NCBI GenBank assembly: GCA_024516035.1
Contig: CM044957.1
Coordinates: 21,485,570 to 21,549,569, forward strand
DNA from: Bactericera cockerelli
Taxonomy: Eukaryota; Arthropoda; Insecta; Hemiptera; Triozidae
Direction of reading: 5' to 3'
DNA length: 64,000 nucleotides
The notes under the pieces were generated by a model, which saw only the letters and a program-made list of their open reading frames with translations, was not told where the DNA came from and made no database searches. Positions within the stretch are counted from its first letter, which is position 1; each line of letters begins with the position of its first letter. Positions 11,128 to 22,265 of this stretch are shown here, one piece after another. The position numbers and the translations under genes are program-made.

Positions 11128-11230
11128 GTGATCTAGAATAGAATAGAATATACCTTGTTTATACTGCCGAGGTAAGACTGAAATGTTCCTTTACTCCAGC
11201 AGTCAAACAGGTCTTATATATTTTATAGGA
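11128..11230 (-). mobile_element. truncated tRNA-SINE (family with (ATT)n tail)
   Basis: Matches by eye the tail half of the SINE at 33157-33351 (TTTATACTGCC, then AAGACTGAAATGTTCC versus the related text there) next to a GAATA repeat. The head is missing. Confidence 0.5.
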
Positions 11231-11321
11231 TAAATATTTTACAATTTAATATATAAAAAGCTGAAAAAGTAAAAATCTATAAAAATCCGTGATCTATGTT
11301 AATTTACTTATTAAAATTATT

Positions 11322-11602
11322 GCCTTAGCCAGCGTCGATGGCATGTTGAATACACCGGTTCCCTTCAGAACACCGAAGTTAAGCGACATCCAGCGAGGTT
11401 AAGACTTGGATGGGTGCCCATTCAAATTCTAATTCTCGTGACGCTGGCTTTTCCCAGCCCCACTCAGGCTGGGTGAGGTCAATGTGAGTAGCAGGTTTGT
11501 GAGTTTCCTGCGAATGGAGGGTAAAACCCCCGTCGTGATATGACCATGGCAGTTGAAAGCGACGTTAAACCCCACTTTAAAAAAAAAAAAAAAAAAAAAA
11601 AA
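11322..11602 (+). mobile_element. 5S-rRNA-derived SINE (SINE3 type) with poly(A) and target duplication
   Basis: The first ~100 bases resemble 5S rRNA: TGAATACACCGGTTCCCTTC, ACACCGAAGTTAAGCG and GGTTAAGACTTGGATGGGTG carry the internal polymerase III promoter region. A body follows (CTCAGGCTGGGTGAGGTCAA ... GGGTAAAACCCCCGTC) and then a poly(A) tail. AATTATTGC flanks both sides, a target-site duplication. This is the best-preserved of at least five copies in the window. It lies in intron 4. Confidence 0.88.
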
Positions 11603-12076
11603 TTATTGCTTTTAGTTTGTTTAAAGGCAAACATTGTTAAACGAACGCAGTTCTATTTTATGTTGATTACTGGGCGATGATCGGCTTTCGTTTGTCTGTT
11701 CCGCGATAGCTCAACGGGATTTTTTGAATTTGTTGAAATTTAGTATACATTTTTATTGGGGTCCTAGAATTTTACCTATTGTTTTGGGTCGAATCAAGCC
11801 ACTTGGAGCCGCATGGGGGCGTTTTGGTGAAAACAAGAAAATTATTTTTCTAATTTTATTTCATAAATGCTCTTGAAATTTTGTAGAGACATTCGAAAAT
11901 AATATATTATTTCACAAATGAAGTTTTATGATCGTTAAAGCTAAGGAAGCCACACTGTGACCAAAACAGGCCGCAAAAGTGAAACCCATCGAGTTGGGTA
12001 TTGATGAATCAAAGGTATCAATTTCAATTCTTAAGAGAATCTGTGTGAGGTTTACAGTTCACAGAACTAGTTTGTG

Positions 12077-12110
12077 TGTGTGTGTTTTGTGTGTGTGTTT
12101 GTGTGTGTGG
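12077..12110. repeat. (GT)n microsatellite
   Basis: Interrupted TGTG run. Seen directly. Confidence 0.85.
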
Positions 12111-12213
12111 TGCTTTTCTGATATCAATCCTTTTTGATAAAAACATTTCTTGACGAAAACCACAAGCCAAAGTGTATTTTTGCGATATTTTTAACAGCTA
12201 AAGATAGAAACTT

Positions 12214-12650
12214 GAATTACTTCCGAGAAATTTCTAATATTGAAAATAGAAGTATTGTGTTCGTTTATTAAAAAAAATATCGTTTTTGTAAACGTTTCAT
12301 CACCTCCTGAGCAAATTTGACTTTGCGTATGTCTGTCGGTACGTCTGTCTGTCTGTGAAATACATTTCTTGTAACTCGCAAATTTCAGAAAGTACTGAAC
12401 GGATTTCAACGCATTTTTGTACACATATAGGAGACATATTGTAGAGGGTCCCATTTTAAATTCATCAACTTCGCACTAGCGGTTCTGGGTCATAGAGACT
12501 ATGCGGCCTATGCGCTTGACCACTAACTTTTTTCTTATACGCTTATATCTCGTGAACGGTACACCCGATTTTGATGAAATTTTGTAAGACATATATGCGT
12601 ATTGGAAAGAAGAGACCACATACATAATGATAAGACTCTGAGGGGTTATG
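12214..12650 (+). mobile_element. dispersed ACTTCC/GGAAGT repeat, plus copy
   Basis: Begins with the palindromic ACTTCCGAGAAATTTCTAAT ... AGAAGTATTGTGTTCGTTTA head, then AACGTTTCATCACCTCCTGA, GTCTGTCTGTCTG and the ATATGCGTATTGG segment found in all longer copies. Non-coding and likely non-autonomous; lies in intron 4. Confidence 0.7.
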
Positions 12651-12851
12651 TGGCAGAAAATGCTTAGAGCAACAACCTCGCCCGATGGTTACCTTCCACT
12701 AAAGAGTGTTATTATTAAATGGTTAAACTTGTGGTATATCTACCTACAGGAAAATAAAAATTATGGAGTAAACGATAGGGCAGTGGATTCTTTTAGTTTC
12801 TACTTGGCATGCAACGTATTTTATCTCCACCATTCCTTACTCCTTTCACAG

Positions 12852-13153
12852 ATGGGGTGCTCTCAAAGCAGGTGCTATCATAGCGGGGATTGCAGCGGGT
12901 ATGCAACCCCAGGTGGTGAACGTCCGAACCCTCATGCAATCTCGTACGGGGGGCGTATCCTCCATTCAGAGAAGCAACTTCCAGCAGTCCTCTTACAACA
13001 CGGCTTTCCAGAACCCCATCAATTCCAGGAGGGCCCAGGGATCACAATCAAGTGTGGGGCGATCCGGTGCAGTACCTCTAGAGGCGGCCTATCAGCCAGC
13101 TTTATCTATCCCACCCAACAGCATTGACAACAAGTGGGCTGCTACCCTGGCAG
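12852..13153 (+). CDS. VWA-like secreted protein, exon 5 (hydrophobic segment)
   Basis: Acceptor CTTTCACAG, donor CAG|GTAAG. Begins with a hydrophobic small-residue segment WGALKAGAIIAGIAAGMQPQ that could enter or cross a membrane, then Ser/Gln-rich sequence, ending DNKWAATLAG. Residues 284-384. The next intron is 4.8 kb and carries a 3-kb DNA transposon. Confidence 0.9.
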
Positions 13154-15410
13154 GTAAGAATTTTTTCATAAAAGACGTCCAAATTTGAGTGTGAAAAAGC
13201 TCAACTTCTAAAAAGTGGACATTTCCCAGACAGCACGGCAGTTGACTTCCAGTCTGGATTTAAGGTGGAAATATCCAGGTGTATAAAGTCAACTGGACCT
13301 CCAACTGTCCCGACAGCTGGATTTTTCCATCATGGATTAAATCAGTTGACCAGCCACCTGGATATTTCCAACAAAAATCCATCTAGACTCAGTCACCTGG
13401 GCAGTCAGCTGGAAATATAACGAATCTCTCCAGCTAGGACATGAGTAGAATTTAGTCAGTTGACCAGTCAGCTGGAAATGTTCCATATTTTTCCAGTTTA
13501 CATAAAACGCGTCCTTTGTTGAAGACGCCATCTTTGATCTGTCGTAATTTCAGAAATTGTGATATTGGTGATTGTAAATTGTTTTAAATAATTAATAATT
13601 CTTTTAAATATTAGGTATTTTATTTAGTTTTGAACATTTTTAAATACAAATATCATTTTATTTAGTTTTGATCTTTTTTATAACTACTGGAAGTGTTTAG
13701 ATAAAACTCGTAGATAAAACTCGTCCTTTGTTGAAGGAGATTCAGAAATTGTGATATTTTTGTGACAAATTGTGAATTGTTTTAAATAATTAATAATTCT
13801 CTTAAATATTAGGTATTTTATTTAGTTTTGAACATTTTTAAATACAAATATCATTTTTTACTTTGTCTTTGTGAAGAAAGAGGACAATCATAGTGTTTAC
13901 TTTGTCATTTCTGAACTCCAAATTTGCTTTCGAGATGTTTCAAAAAATAGTTCTTTAGTTTATCTAAATCGTGACAGAAGAAAGAGGACAAGAAGCAGCT
14001 AATACTGGATCACCTTTTTCATCTGACAATAACCATCCATTTCTAGAGACATCCACTTGGACCCTAACAAACTTTCTGCACTCTGCTGTTCCTGGACCTT
14101 CAGTGGGATTAACACCTTCAGTTCACTTGGAATCATACCAGCTACCCATATTAATCTCACCTAGCCTAGCCAAGCCAAAGTAGGACCATGAATGCTAGTC
14201 TCATGTGTTAAGGGAAACAGAATTTTTTATGCTCAAGATCTCTTGACCATAGGTTGGCTAAAAAAAGGTTCTGGTTCAAGCAAAGAAACAGCTGAATGCA
14301 TAGTGCTAGATAGTGAAATTTTTCACTCTGTGGATTTTATTTAGATGTACAATACATATTATTATAAAATGAATATTTCACTGATAGGTGGTTCTGCCAC
14401 ACTAAAAAATGATGTTTAGGTACTTTGTGACATGCTTCCTGATTACTTGATTTAAAATTAATTGGCCAATTTACTGTGCACTGTTCATAATAACAATAAT
14501 AACTATTGTGCTCTCTCTACCACCTTATTACTATGAAGGCCCTTAAATTTTGAGTTAATTTTATATCTATTTAAAAAAAGTGTTCCACACTATTGTGTTT
14601 TATAATTTCACTAGTCTTAACTAGTCAATTTTGTTTTAATTTAAGTATAACAATGTTTTTTGGTAATAATTCTCAAAGCAAACAACCCAGCAATTCTAAT
14701 TAGCCACAGCAGTACATAAATTGTCATGAAGGATTACAAATACATAATAACATTCACTAATCCATGTTCAACCCCGTTAGACATTGCTTAACTTTTGCAA
14801 TTTCATGAAAACTGGTGTATTCCATGCCCCATCTTCATTTTCTGCTGGCTATTAGTTTATTTCTTTGTTATTTTTGGTTTCTCAAAAGAAATATATTTTA
14901 ATTTACATAGTATTATTATTTTATTGTGATTATGTACATGTTCTGAGCATATTTTATAATTGGATATCATTATTTTATTTCTATACTAGCTAAAACCTGG
15001 CATTTTGTCACCATTAAGGTTTTTTCTCATGGCCGGTGTCCCAATAAAAATAATAATAACACTTTTAACTGGAAGGTAACCACCAGGTAAGGTTAAAGGT
15101 TATGCTCAAAGCATTTTCTACCACCTAACCCTCAGAGTCTTATTATTATGTGGTCACAACCATAATGAGGAAAAAATTGAAACAACGGAACCCTACGCTA
15201 GGTTGATTATCTGACTAGCGCATTAACCACTTGATTACCAGTGCACTTGAAAATTGTATTAGATATTTTAATTTTGATAATTTTCTAGTATGTTGAAGGT
15301 GGCTTAGGGGGGGTGAACTCTCAGTGAGAGTACCGTTTGGTATTGTAACCCCAAGAGGACATAGTCAGCCAGACATGCATAACTTTGAGTTTTATACCTT
15401 TGAGATTATA

Positions 15411-15454
15411 CCTAAGTAGGTATAATCTCTATATAGAGATTATACCTACTTAGG
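15411..15454. repeat. perfect 44-bp palindrome
   Basis: CCTAAGTAGGTATAATCTCT at the left is exactly mirrored on the right, with two 22-base arms and no spacer. Lies inside the intron-5 transposon. Confidence 0.95.
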
Positions 15455-15845
15455 AAATACTTTACATTGGTACAAGGTCTTGTGACATGATGGAAATTTG
15501 ATAGGGCATTTTACACTTTTGGGACAATTTTTTTAATAATAAACACTCTTATTGTAAAAATATAATAATGTTAAAGAGTCTTATTTGAATTGTGTTGTTT
15601 AAAAACAGATTAGTTATTTCTTTTTCTTTCCAAATTTCTATATAAAAAAAATTATACTCAAAATTGTGTGTGTGTACGTGTTAAAAAAACCTATTTAAAA
15701 TTTATTACTTTATTTTTATACAAAAAAAAAATATTCTTCATGAGATTTGAATGCATGGCCTCTAAATTAAATAACTGAAATTGAATTTATGCCTAATATA
15801 CATTTGTTTCTAGTATTTTTATTACTATTATTATTTGAAAAAAAA

Positions 15846-15900
15846 GGCATATAATGGGATTCGAACCCACAACCTCAAAACCAAGAGCGTAGCATTTGAT
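15846..15900 (-). repeat. tRNA-like fragment with box B
   Basis: The minus strand reads GTGGGTTCGAATCCCATTAT, a clear box B and T-arm. The upstream half does not fold as a tRNA. A second weak tRNA-like stretch is at 15185-15245. Both are inside the intron-5 transposon. Confidence 0.4.
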
Positions 15901-16413
15901 TATTATGTAGTATAATGTACAGTATAGGTAAATAGGTATGTCAACATTGTGGTAGTGAGTTACTACCCATCCACTAGAGAGCGCTACAAGTAGCTGGAAA
16001 TAAGTGGAACAAATCCAGTTGACTTTGGGCAACTGACTTCCAGTTAAAAGTTGGGTTACTTTCCAGTTCATTTCCAGTTGATTTCCAGGTGGAGGTCAGG
16101 TGGAAGGTGGAAATCTCCAGCTGATTTCCAGGTGGGCAAGTAGACTTTTTCCACCTAACAGTATGGTATACATCCAGTTGACTGTGCTGTCTGGGTTTGT
16201 TAATCTTGTACACTTCCTTTGGGAACCATACTAAATTTCAGCTCAATCGGACTTGTACTTTGCGAGATATGCTTAGATATGTTAGTATTCGAAAAATCTC
16301 ATAGAAATTCAAAATTGAAAATGAACTTTTTGAATAGCGCATGACCAGAGCCCGTCATTGGTAACCATGCAAAATTTCAGCTCAATCCAACTTGTGGTTC
16401 TCGAGTTAAAAAA

Positions 16414-16415
<2 letters not shown>

Positions 16416-16482
<67 letters not shown>

Positions 16483-16498
16483 ACACCACACACACACT
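16416..16498. repeat. (CA)n microsatellite
   Basis: About 65 bases of pure CA, then CCACACCACA. It follows the end of the dispersed repeat that hosts the intron-5 transposon. Confidence 0.95.
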
Positions 16499-16810
16499 GC
16501 CAATTATGGACACAATACTTCTTCGTGATTGGTTCACATTGTATACTTGTGGCAATTTAGAGATTTTACACTACATCACTAGTATCTCCAAATCCGTTTA
16601 ACTGATTTTCTTCAGGTTTGTTTTAGGTAGGTATATGGTAGAATACCGTATTTCCTGCATTCTAAATTCCACAAAAATTCTGTATCGGCAAGTTGCAGAC
16701 CTTATATAATTACAAATACACTATGTAAAACACTAATACGCATGTACATTAAAAAAAATCGGGTGTACCGTTGGAGGTTATTACATATCGAATCCAATGA
16801 TTTTGAGTTG
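16499..16810 (-). mobile_element. dispersed ACTTCC/GGAAGT repeat, minus copy
   Basis: Starts CCAATTATGGACACAATACT and GTGATTGGTTCACATTGTAT, the 3-prime end of the family in reverse, and continues to GGGTGTACCG. Confidence 0.6.
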
Positions 16811-16964
16811 CTGATTATGAATATGACATTAATTCATAGCAACCTGTTAATGTTGAGTCACCAATGGCGGAATTTGTATTCTTTTCGAGTGATAAGAAAA
16901 GTCGTGTGCTGTTTATTTTTATTATTTATCGTCACTTTCAACTGCAAAATCATATCACGACGTT

Positions 16965-17155
16965 GGTAATAACCCTCCATTCGCTGAAAACCCACAAACC
17001 TGGTACACAAATTAGCCTCACCTAGCCTGAATGGAGTCAAGAACAGTCAGCATCGCTAGGGTTCGAATTTGAATGCTCACACATCCACGTCCTAGTCTCG
17101 CCGATATTACGAAATTTGTCTCTTTTAACGTGCCATCGACGGTGGCTACTACAGT
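16965..17155 (-). mobile_element. 5S-derived SINE, minus, degenerate
   Basis: Reverse complement of 16965-17155 carries the head CGTCGATGGCACGTTAA, then GACTAGGACGTGGATG, and the body CATTCAGGCTAGGTGAGGCT with GCGAATGGAGGGT. Clearly the same family as 11322-11602. Confidence 0.7.
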
Positions 17156-17224
17156 ATGTTTTTATAAAGGTGGCTAACCCTCGTCACTGAACGCTATGTA
17201 ATATTTGGTTTACTATTTTTTTCT

Positions 17225-17735
17225 CGCAAATTTTAAATGGAATGCCATATTGTTTATTCCTGTTGATGAAAGACTAAATGAGACTGAGAATAGTGAATTT
17301 TTAAAATAAAAAAAGCTTATCAAAGGCAGAGCTGGTAGGGTGCAAAGTTCAAAACTGTTCTCCATTTAGTTTAATATCGTTTAAAAACATAAAAAAGGTA
17401 GGTTACTACAGATTTTCACCCCAAAAAAGGCCATTTTCTAAGAGACCATGATTTCACCTAAAAAATGACGTGAAAATAGAAATACTTTTACAAAAAAATA
17501 TCTACAGCCCTAGTGAAATACCAACAAGAATATTTTGAACCTACATGAATAAAAATTGGAGTAAAAAATAAAATAGTTGCTGCAATACAGGGTGTAACAG
17601 TTTTGAACTTTGCACCCTACCAGCTCCGCCTTTGGTTAGCTTTTATTAATTAAAAAAAAAAAAAAAAATATGCTCAACCTAATTTAAGCATTAATTTACA
17701 GGAATAAAAAATATGGCATTCCATTAAATAAAAAT
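17225..17735. mobile_element. inverted-repeat element in intron 5
   Basis: Arm 17225-17359 (AATGGAATGCCATA ... GGGTGCAAAGTTCAAAACTG) returns in inverse at 17598-17735. The centre GGTTACTACAGATTTTCACC also occurs at 57081 and 62745. The Ty3 element interrupts another copy of this family. Confidence 0.75.
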
Positions 17736-17943
17736 ATATGGCCTAAAGGCCAGAAGTATCACCATAGAATGGGCTATAGGGGACTTTCTATCCTTAGAAG
17801 AACTTTACAGAATTGAAAAATTCCATCGCGTTCAAAAGTTACGAGGAGGTGGCCACCTTTTCAGAAATATACTGTATAGGTTTGAAAAGCCAGTCCACAA
17901 ATAAATTTATCAATAACTACTCTCGTATCTCTTAACTCCCCAG

Positions 17944-18281
17944 GGGACCTCGCTCAGTTGTCCCTCCTACAAGGTCCCTCTCAGTTTGGGGTCCGCCTTG
18001 GTGTGCCGGGAGGCTGGAACGACACGCTCATCCCCAAGTACTACTTCCTGAGGGAGCAACTCAAGGACTCGCTGAGTGAGGCTGACGTGCGAGGGGACAT
18101 AGACGGTCTCCTGCTCGCTATCAATGTGTACGAGTGGAGCCGGCAGAGCACCAACTTGCGACTGTCGCAAGTGCTGGACATGTACTACTCTGACAGAGGC
18201 GTGTTCGACAAGAACTTTCGGGTGTGTCGTCGGAATGAACTAATACAGGCAGTCACGTCGTCTAACACGCTGCAGGATCAG
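17944..18281 (+). CDS. VWA-like secreted protein, exon 6
   Basis: Acceptor ACTCCCCAG, donor CAG|GTGAGC. Continues the exon 5 motif into GDLAQLSLLQGP, then GGWNDTLIPKYYFL and an alpha-helical, charged segment containing DIDGLLLAINVYEW. GC-rich compared with the introns. Residues 385-497. I recognise no named domain, but the sequence looks globular. Confidence 0.92.
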
Positions 18282-18368
18282 GTGAGCGAGGTCTTTCAAT
18301 GTCAGGCTAACAGATAGACGACCCGTGGGACCGGCGATGTTTAGGCTATTCACAGGCGTAGTACATGC

Positions 18369-18388
18369 GTGTACCACCGGTGGTACAC
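18369..18388. repeat. perfect 20-bp palindrome
   Basis: GTGTACCACCGGTGGTACAC, arms of 10 bases without spacer, in intron 6 about 90 bases past exon 6. Confidence 0.95.
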
Positions 18389-18504
18389 CCGGTCGTCTAA
18401 GTGGTCAGAACTCTCAAATTTTCACTCTCCACTGAAGCACTGTAATCAAGCATTAAAAATATTTTATGACAATTTTATGCAAAAGTTACTAGTATAACCT
18501 AAAA

Positions 18505-18990
18505 ATACACTGCCACTTATGAACACAATATTTCCTCGTGATTGGTTCACATAATATACACTTGGTAATTTTGAGATTTTATACTAAACACTTGTATTTC
18601 CAAAACATTATAACCGAATATCTATAAAGTGCCGTTTTTTCTACATTCTAGATTTAAAAAATAACAAATCTGTATTGGAAAGTCAAAGACCTTATTTTTA
18701 CACTTTTTGGTCCACATTTTTGCAATTTATTAAATATCAAGGTTCGAACATTTTATGCAATAATAAACACAAATGTTCAATGTAAAACGCTAATACGCAT
18801 ATATACTTACAAAATTCCATTAAAATTGAGTTTACCGTTCAGCAGATATAATAAAATTGTTCAAGTAAAAAGTTAGATGTCAGGCGCATAGGCTCTATCT
18901 CCAAGAACCGCTGCGCGCTGGCGCGAAGTTGATGAATTTAAAATGGGACTATCTAATACGTTTCCTATTTGTACAGGCTGTTCCATTTAA
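18505..18990 (-). mobile_element. dispersed ACTTCC/GGAAGT repeat, minus copy
   Basis: CACTGCCACTTATGGACACA, then GTGATTGGTTCACATAA and the inner segments of the family in reverse order up to GGACTATCTAATACGTTTCC. Fills most of intron 6. Confidence 0.65.
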
Positions 18991-19321
18991 CAATATCTAT
19001 GATTTTGAAAATCAGTGCTTGGGAATTGAATGAAAGGTCAGATGATTGATATGACTTATGTGTCTTGTGACATTATTTTGATTGAAGAATCTGAGTGTCA
19101 TCTAAAGTTCACAGAACTACCGATACTAATTTTATTGAAGTACGATATCCTCGTTGAACGTACAATCGCTTTCCTTTTAAAAGGGTAATAACGCGAGTGT
19201 AATGGGAAACTTTCGTTTTTCAATGTATTAGAAGACATTTTCTATTTCTTGACAAATTGTTTAAAAAATATATAATATATGAATTTTCTAAAATGATTTA
19301 TTGAACTTGAATTGATTTTAG

Positions 19322-19436
19322 ACGCAAAACTTTGCCTACATCTTGCAAAATGAGCTACCGAGTTCTGTCAACCTGGAAGAGCCTGCGATTAATGCTTTCT
19401 CTCAAACTGCTGTGTCCAAATTGAACTCCTACATTG
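19322..19436 (+). CDS. VWA-like secreted protein, exon 7
   Basis: Acceptor ATTTTAG, donor TTG|GTAAGT. Phase 0 in, phase 1 out. Encodes residues 498-535, TQNFAYILQNELPSSVNLEE and onward. The exon is short and was recovered by phase. Confidence 0.88.
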
Positions 19437-19562
19437 GTAAGTGATAAATGAGAACATAGGTTTGAGCTTTGAAGTTGTCCTCAAATCGCAGGCAAAAAAT
19501 AAAAAAATTAACAAATTTTGGGACATTCGAAATTTACCTGTGCCCGCTTCACCAAGTCGTAA

Positions 19563-19759
19563 CACCCACACACACACACCCACACCCACACCCACACATA
19601 CACCACACACACACACACACACACATACACACACACTACACAGACACACACGCACGTGTGGTTTAGTGTGGTGTGGTTTAGTGTGGTGTGTGAAGTGTAT
19701 GTGTGGTGTGGTGTGTGTGTGTCCGATGGGCTGGCGAAGCGGCGGGTGTAACCCACTAG
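19563..19759 (+). mobile_element. CA/GT array ending in Helitron-like hairpin and CTAG
   Basis: Irregular CACA then GTGT repeats run to about 19724, followed by GATGGGCTGGCGAAGCGG, GCGGGTGTAACCCA and CTAG at 19756-19759 with T after it. This is the plus-orientation form of the repeat end at 9187. Confidence 0.55.
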
Positions 19760-19915
19760 TCTAGTATAAAATTGTTATATAAATCTTTTTTCGTTTTATT
19801 TTTAGAGCTGAAAATGTTACCAACAGCAAAAACTCATAATCAGTGACAAATAGTTGCTGCCTCATTGATTAAATTCAAACAATTTATTTCCTGTTTTCTA
19901 TTATTTATTTTACAG

Positions 19916-20048
19916 CCACTCTGAGGAATGAAGCAGCTTGTTGGAACAACGGAGATCCGAACCAGATTGTGGCTCCAAGACCTGGTGTGGAACTTTATCT
20001 AGTCATTGACTGCTCCTGGGACTTCTATGAGATTCAAAAGGTTCTCTG
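19916..20048 (+). CDS. VWA-like secreted protein, exon 8 (start of VWA-like domain)
   Basis: Acceptor TTTTACAG, donor CTG|GTGAGT. Contains VELYLVIDCSWDFYEIQ: a hydrophobic strand followed by D-x-S-x-D where functional VWA MIDAS sites have D-x-S-x-S. The residues are D567, S569 and D571 of the protein. The change at the third position may weaken metal binding. Residues 536-579. Confidence 0.88.
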
Positions 20049-20189
20049 GTGAGTGTAACCAAAATATTTAAATACTTTATAGAGTGATTTTATAGAGTCA
20101 TGGCCGAGGTATAATTTAATAACAGAATAAGTAGTTTTAGTTTTCCACGATAGATGAATAAGATATTTTTAAATATAATAATAAGGTAT

Positions 20190-20768
20190 TGTAATATTTC
20201 CGGGCGAATCCAATTAATTTCTTTTCATATTTCTGGACGTTTCATAACCTCCTGAACAACTTTGTTTTTGTGTATAAATGTCGGTCTGAAGAACATTCCT
20301 TGTAACGCGCATATCTAAGAAACTACTAAACCGATTTTGACGAAATTTTGTCAAATTTATCAACTTCGTCTTTTGCGATACAGACCATGCGCCTGACCAC
20401 TAACTTTTTACTTAAACGCTTATACGGTACATCCGATTTTCATTTAATACTGTATGTATATGCGTCCTAGTGCATTTGTAAAAAAAATATATATAAAATA
20501 TGATTTAGCTTTGATATTATTTAAGAAAATTCAAAATTTTAGACAAAAATGTGCAAAATGAAGGTCTACTACGAATTGCGGATACAGAATTTTTTTCAAT
20601 GTAGGAAGGACGGTATTTATTCACATAAAACCGATTTGAAGAAAATCGGTTCAGCGGTTTTGGAGCTACAAGTGATTTAGTATAAAATCTTATAACTGCA
20701 AGTGTATCTTATAACTGCAATGTGAACCAATCACAAGGAAGTATTGTGTCCATAATTGGCAGTGTATT
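20190..20768 (+). mobile_element. dispersed ACTTCC/GGAAGT repeat, plus copy with complete 3-prime end
   Basis: Contains GGACGTTTCATAACCTCCTG, the ATATGCGTCCTAG segment, GTGATTTAGTATAAAATC, AATGTGAACCAATCACAAGG and GTGTCCATAATTGGCAGTGT at the end. Lies in intron 8. Confidence 0.7.
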
Positions 20769-20867
20769 TCATATTGGAATCAAGTTACACAGGGTGTAAC
20801 ATGATTCCATGGAAAGTGCCTTTTGGTGAGAATTTTTGTAATGATTTATTCATGGCTTTATCGACAG

Positions 20868-21010
20868 GTACATGATTGATCAACTGGAGGTGAGCAAGTA
20901 CGGGAGTTCAGTGACCGTTCTCAACGCTAAAGACGGCTTCAGGATCATTAACACTACAGAGAACTCACTTGATGTCCTCAATCAATTCAACAGGACCTAC
21001 TATTACTCAT
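20868..21010 (+). CDS. VWA-like secreted protein, exon 9
   Basis: Acceptor TCGACAG, donor CAT|GTAAGT. The split codon TG+G gives Trp. Encodes WYMIDQLEVSKYGSSVTVLN and a segment ending FNRTYYYS, which continues the VWA-like strand-helix pattern. One NxT sequon (NRT) and another (NTT) are visible. Residues 580-627. Confidence 0.88.
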
Positions 21011-21055
21011 GTAAGTGAGCCCGACCGATAGCAATCACTGTATATTTATAACTTA

Positions 21056-21115
21056 CTAGCGGGTTAAACCCACCGCTTTGCCTGCCAATCAAACACAAAC
21101 ACTCATACACCCCCC

Positions 21116-21163
<48 letters not shown>

Positions 21164-21178
21164 ACACCACACCACATC
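21056..21178 (-). mobile_element. Helitron-like CTAG end with (CA)n array
   Basis: CTAGCGGGTTAAACCCACCG at 21056, then a C-run and about 44 bases of pure CA plus CCACACCACA. Lies in intron 9. Confidence 0.55.
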
Positions 21179-21531
21179 AATGTTATCCACTTTAAATGAA
21201 AAAGGAATGATTTTTTGATTCGTTCCAAAATTTTGTAAGACTTGAAGAGATTTTTGTTCATCATACCATTTCCTAGATGATTAGAACCATTTTTAATTTT
21301 GTATTTTTGTAATATACACCACATACCCTTATCCCAAAATAAATAAATCACAGTATTAGAAATTTATCAGAAGTAAAAATAGAAGATGAAAACAAAATGA
21401 AAAGAGAAATAAATTATTTTTTTAGTTAATCAACAGTCAAAATTAAGACCAAAATGAAAATCCACGTTCCTGAAAAGTACAAATGTACTCAGCGGAACTT
21501 TTAACTATGAATATTTATTGTAATCTTCCAG

Positions 21532-21741
21532 ACGCTCGTGGGTTTGACTTCTCCCGTCTGGTGACAGTGCTTAGAGATGACTTCCGCTACCTGCAGGATC
21601 ACGAGAGAATAAACAGGATCTCAGGAGGACGTCCCCGGGTTGTGCTTTTTATTCCTGCTCAGTCCGGAGCTCAGTCCTACAACGATTTCGACAGATCTTA
21701 CACCTGGCAGATGCTGCAGAACTTCAGAGCCCAGCTACCAG
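21532..21741 (+). CDS. VWA-like secreted protein, exon 10
   Basis: Acceptor ATCTTCCAG, donor CAG|GTACGT. Encodes FDFSRLVTVLRDDFRYLQ then RPRVVLFIPAQSGAQS, the latter placed where VWA domains have their central strand and metal-site Thr/Asp loop. Residues 628-697. Confidence 0.9.
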
Positions 21742-21779
21742 GTACGTGTACTATTGAATTCTCAACAAATTGAAAGTGC

Positions 21780-22140
21780 GTGTTTTCATTACACGAACAC
21801 TATCTCTTCTTGTAGTCGAAAAAATTAAACAAACTTGAGTTATTGGAGATTTAGAAAAAAATTGGTTAAAAAAAAACACCCTGTATGTAATATTTTAGTA
21901 TTAAAAAGTACTCAGGAACGAATTAGAAGTAAAATTATCAAATAAAATTCAGGACGACCCATTTAAAAATCGAAAGTTGACCCCTCGATTTCTGACTTTT
22001 AAACCACACTGTATAAAAAAAAAAATCAAGACTGAAAGCGCATAGTTAGGAGATGTATCTTTGGAGTTTTCATATTGCAAAAACTCCATCAGGGCCATAT
22101 AATTTGAGGTGTCCAACTTTGGTGGGACACCCTGTATATG
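21780..22140 (+). mobile_element. single arm of the large palindromic element
   Basis: Resembles 47470-47834: AACTTGAGTTATTGGAGATT, ACACCCTGTATGTAATATTT, TTTAAAAATCGAAAGTTGAC and GGTGGGACACCCTGTATA occur in the same order with point changes. Only one arm is present. In intron 10. Confidence 0.8.
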
Positions 22141-22149
22141 GCTTCAATA

Positions 22150-22265
22150 GCATGGTCATAAACAGGGGATCTACCCTCCATTTGCTGGAAACTCACAAAT
22201 CACCCTCGCAAATAAACCTCACCCAGCCTGAATGGAACCGGTGGAAGTTGTTAACCTCATCGATG
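22150..22265 (-). mobile_element. 5S-SINE body fragment
   Basis: ACCCTCCATTTGCTGGAAAC and CTCACCCAGCCTGAATGGAA are the reverse complement of the shared SINE body. The head is missing. Confidence 0.6.

Larger units (their letters stand above)
13225..16195. mobile_element. about 3-kb TIR DNA transposon in intron 5, non-autonomous
   Basis: Ends CCCAGACAGCAC at 13225 and GTGCTGTCTGGG ending 16195 form a perfect 12-bp inverted repeat with weaker similarity inward. Both subterminal regions (13228-13500, 15965-16190) are crowded with CAGCTGGAAAT/TTCCAGTTGAC words in both orientations, typical of transposase-binding subterminal repeats. The interior has a ~190-bp direct duplication (13555-13665, 13747-13862), tRNA-like fragments and a 44-bp palindrome. 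No transposase frame longer than about 70 codons. It interrupts another dispersed repeat; the intact relative at 30540 suggests a short (2-bp TT) target duplication. Superfamily unknown. Confidence 0.8.

Noticed and set aside
19389..19756. Several frames rich in Cys-Val or Thr-His
   Set aside because: Translations of the CA/GT array.
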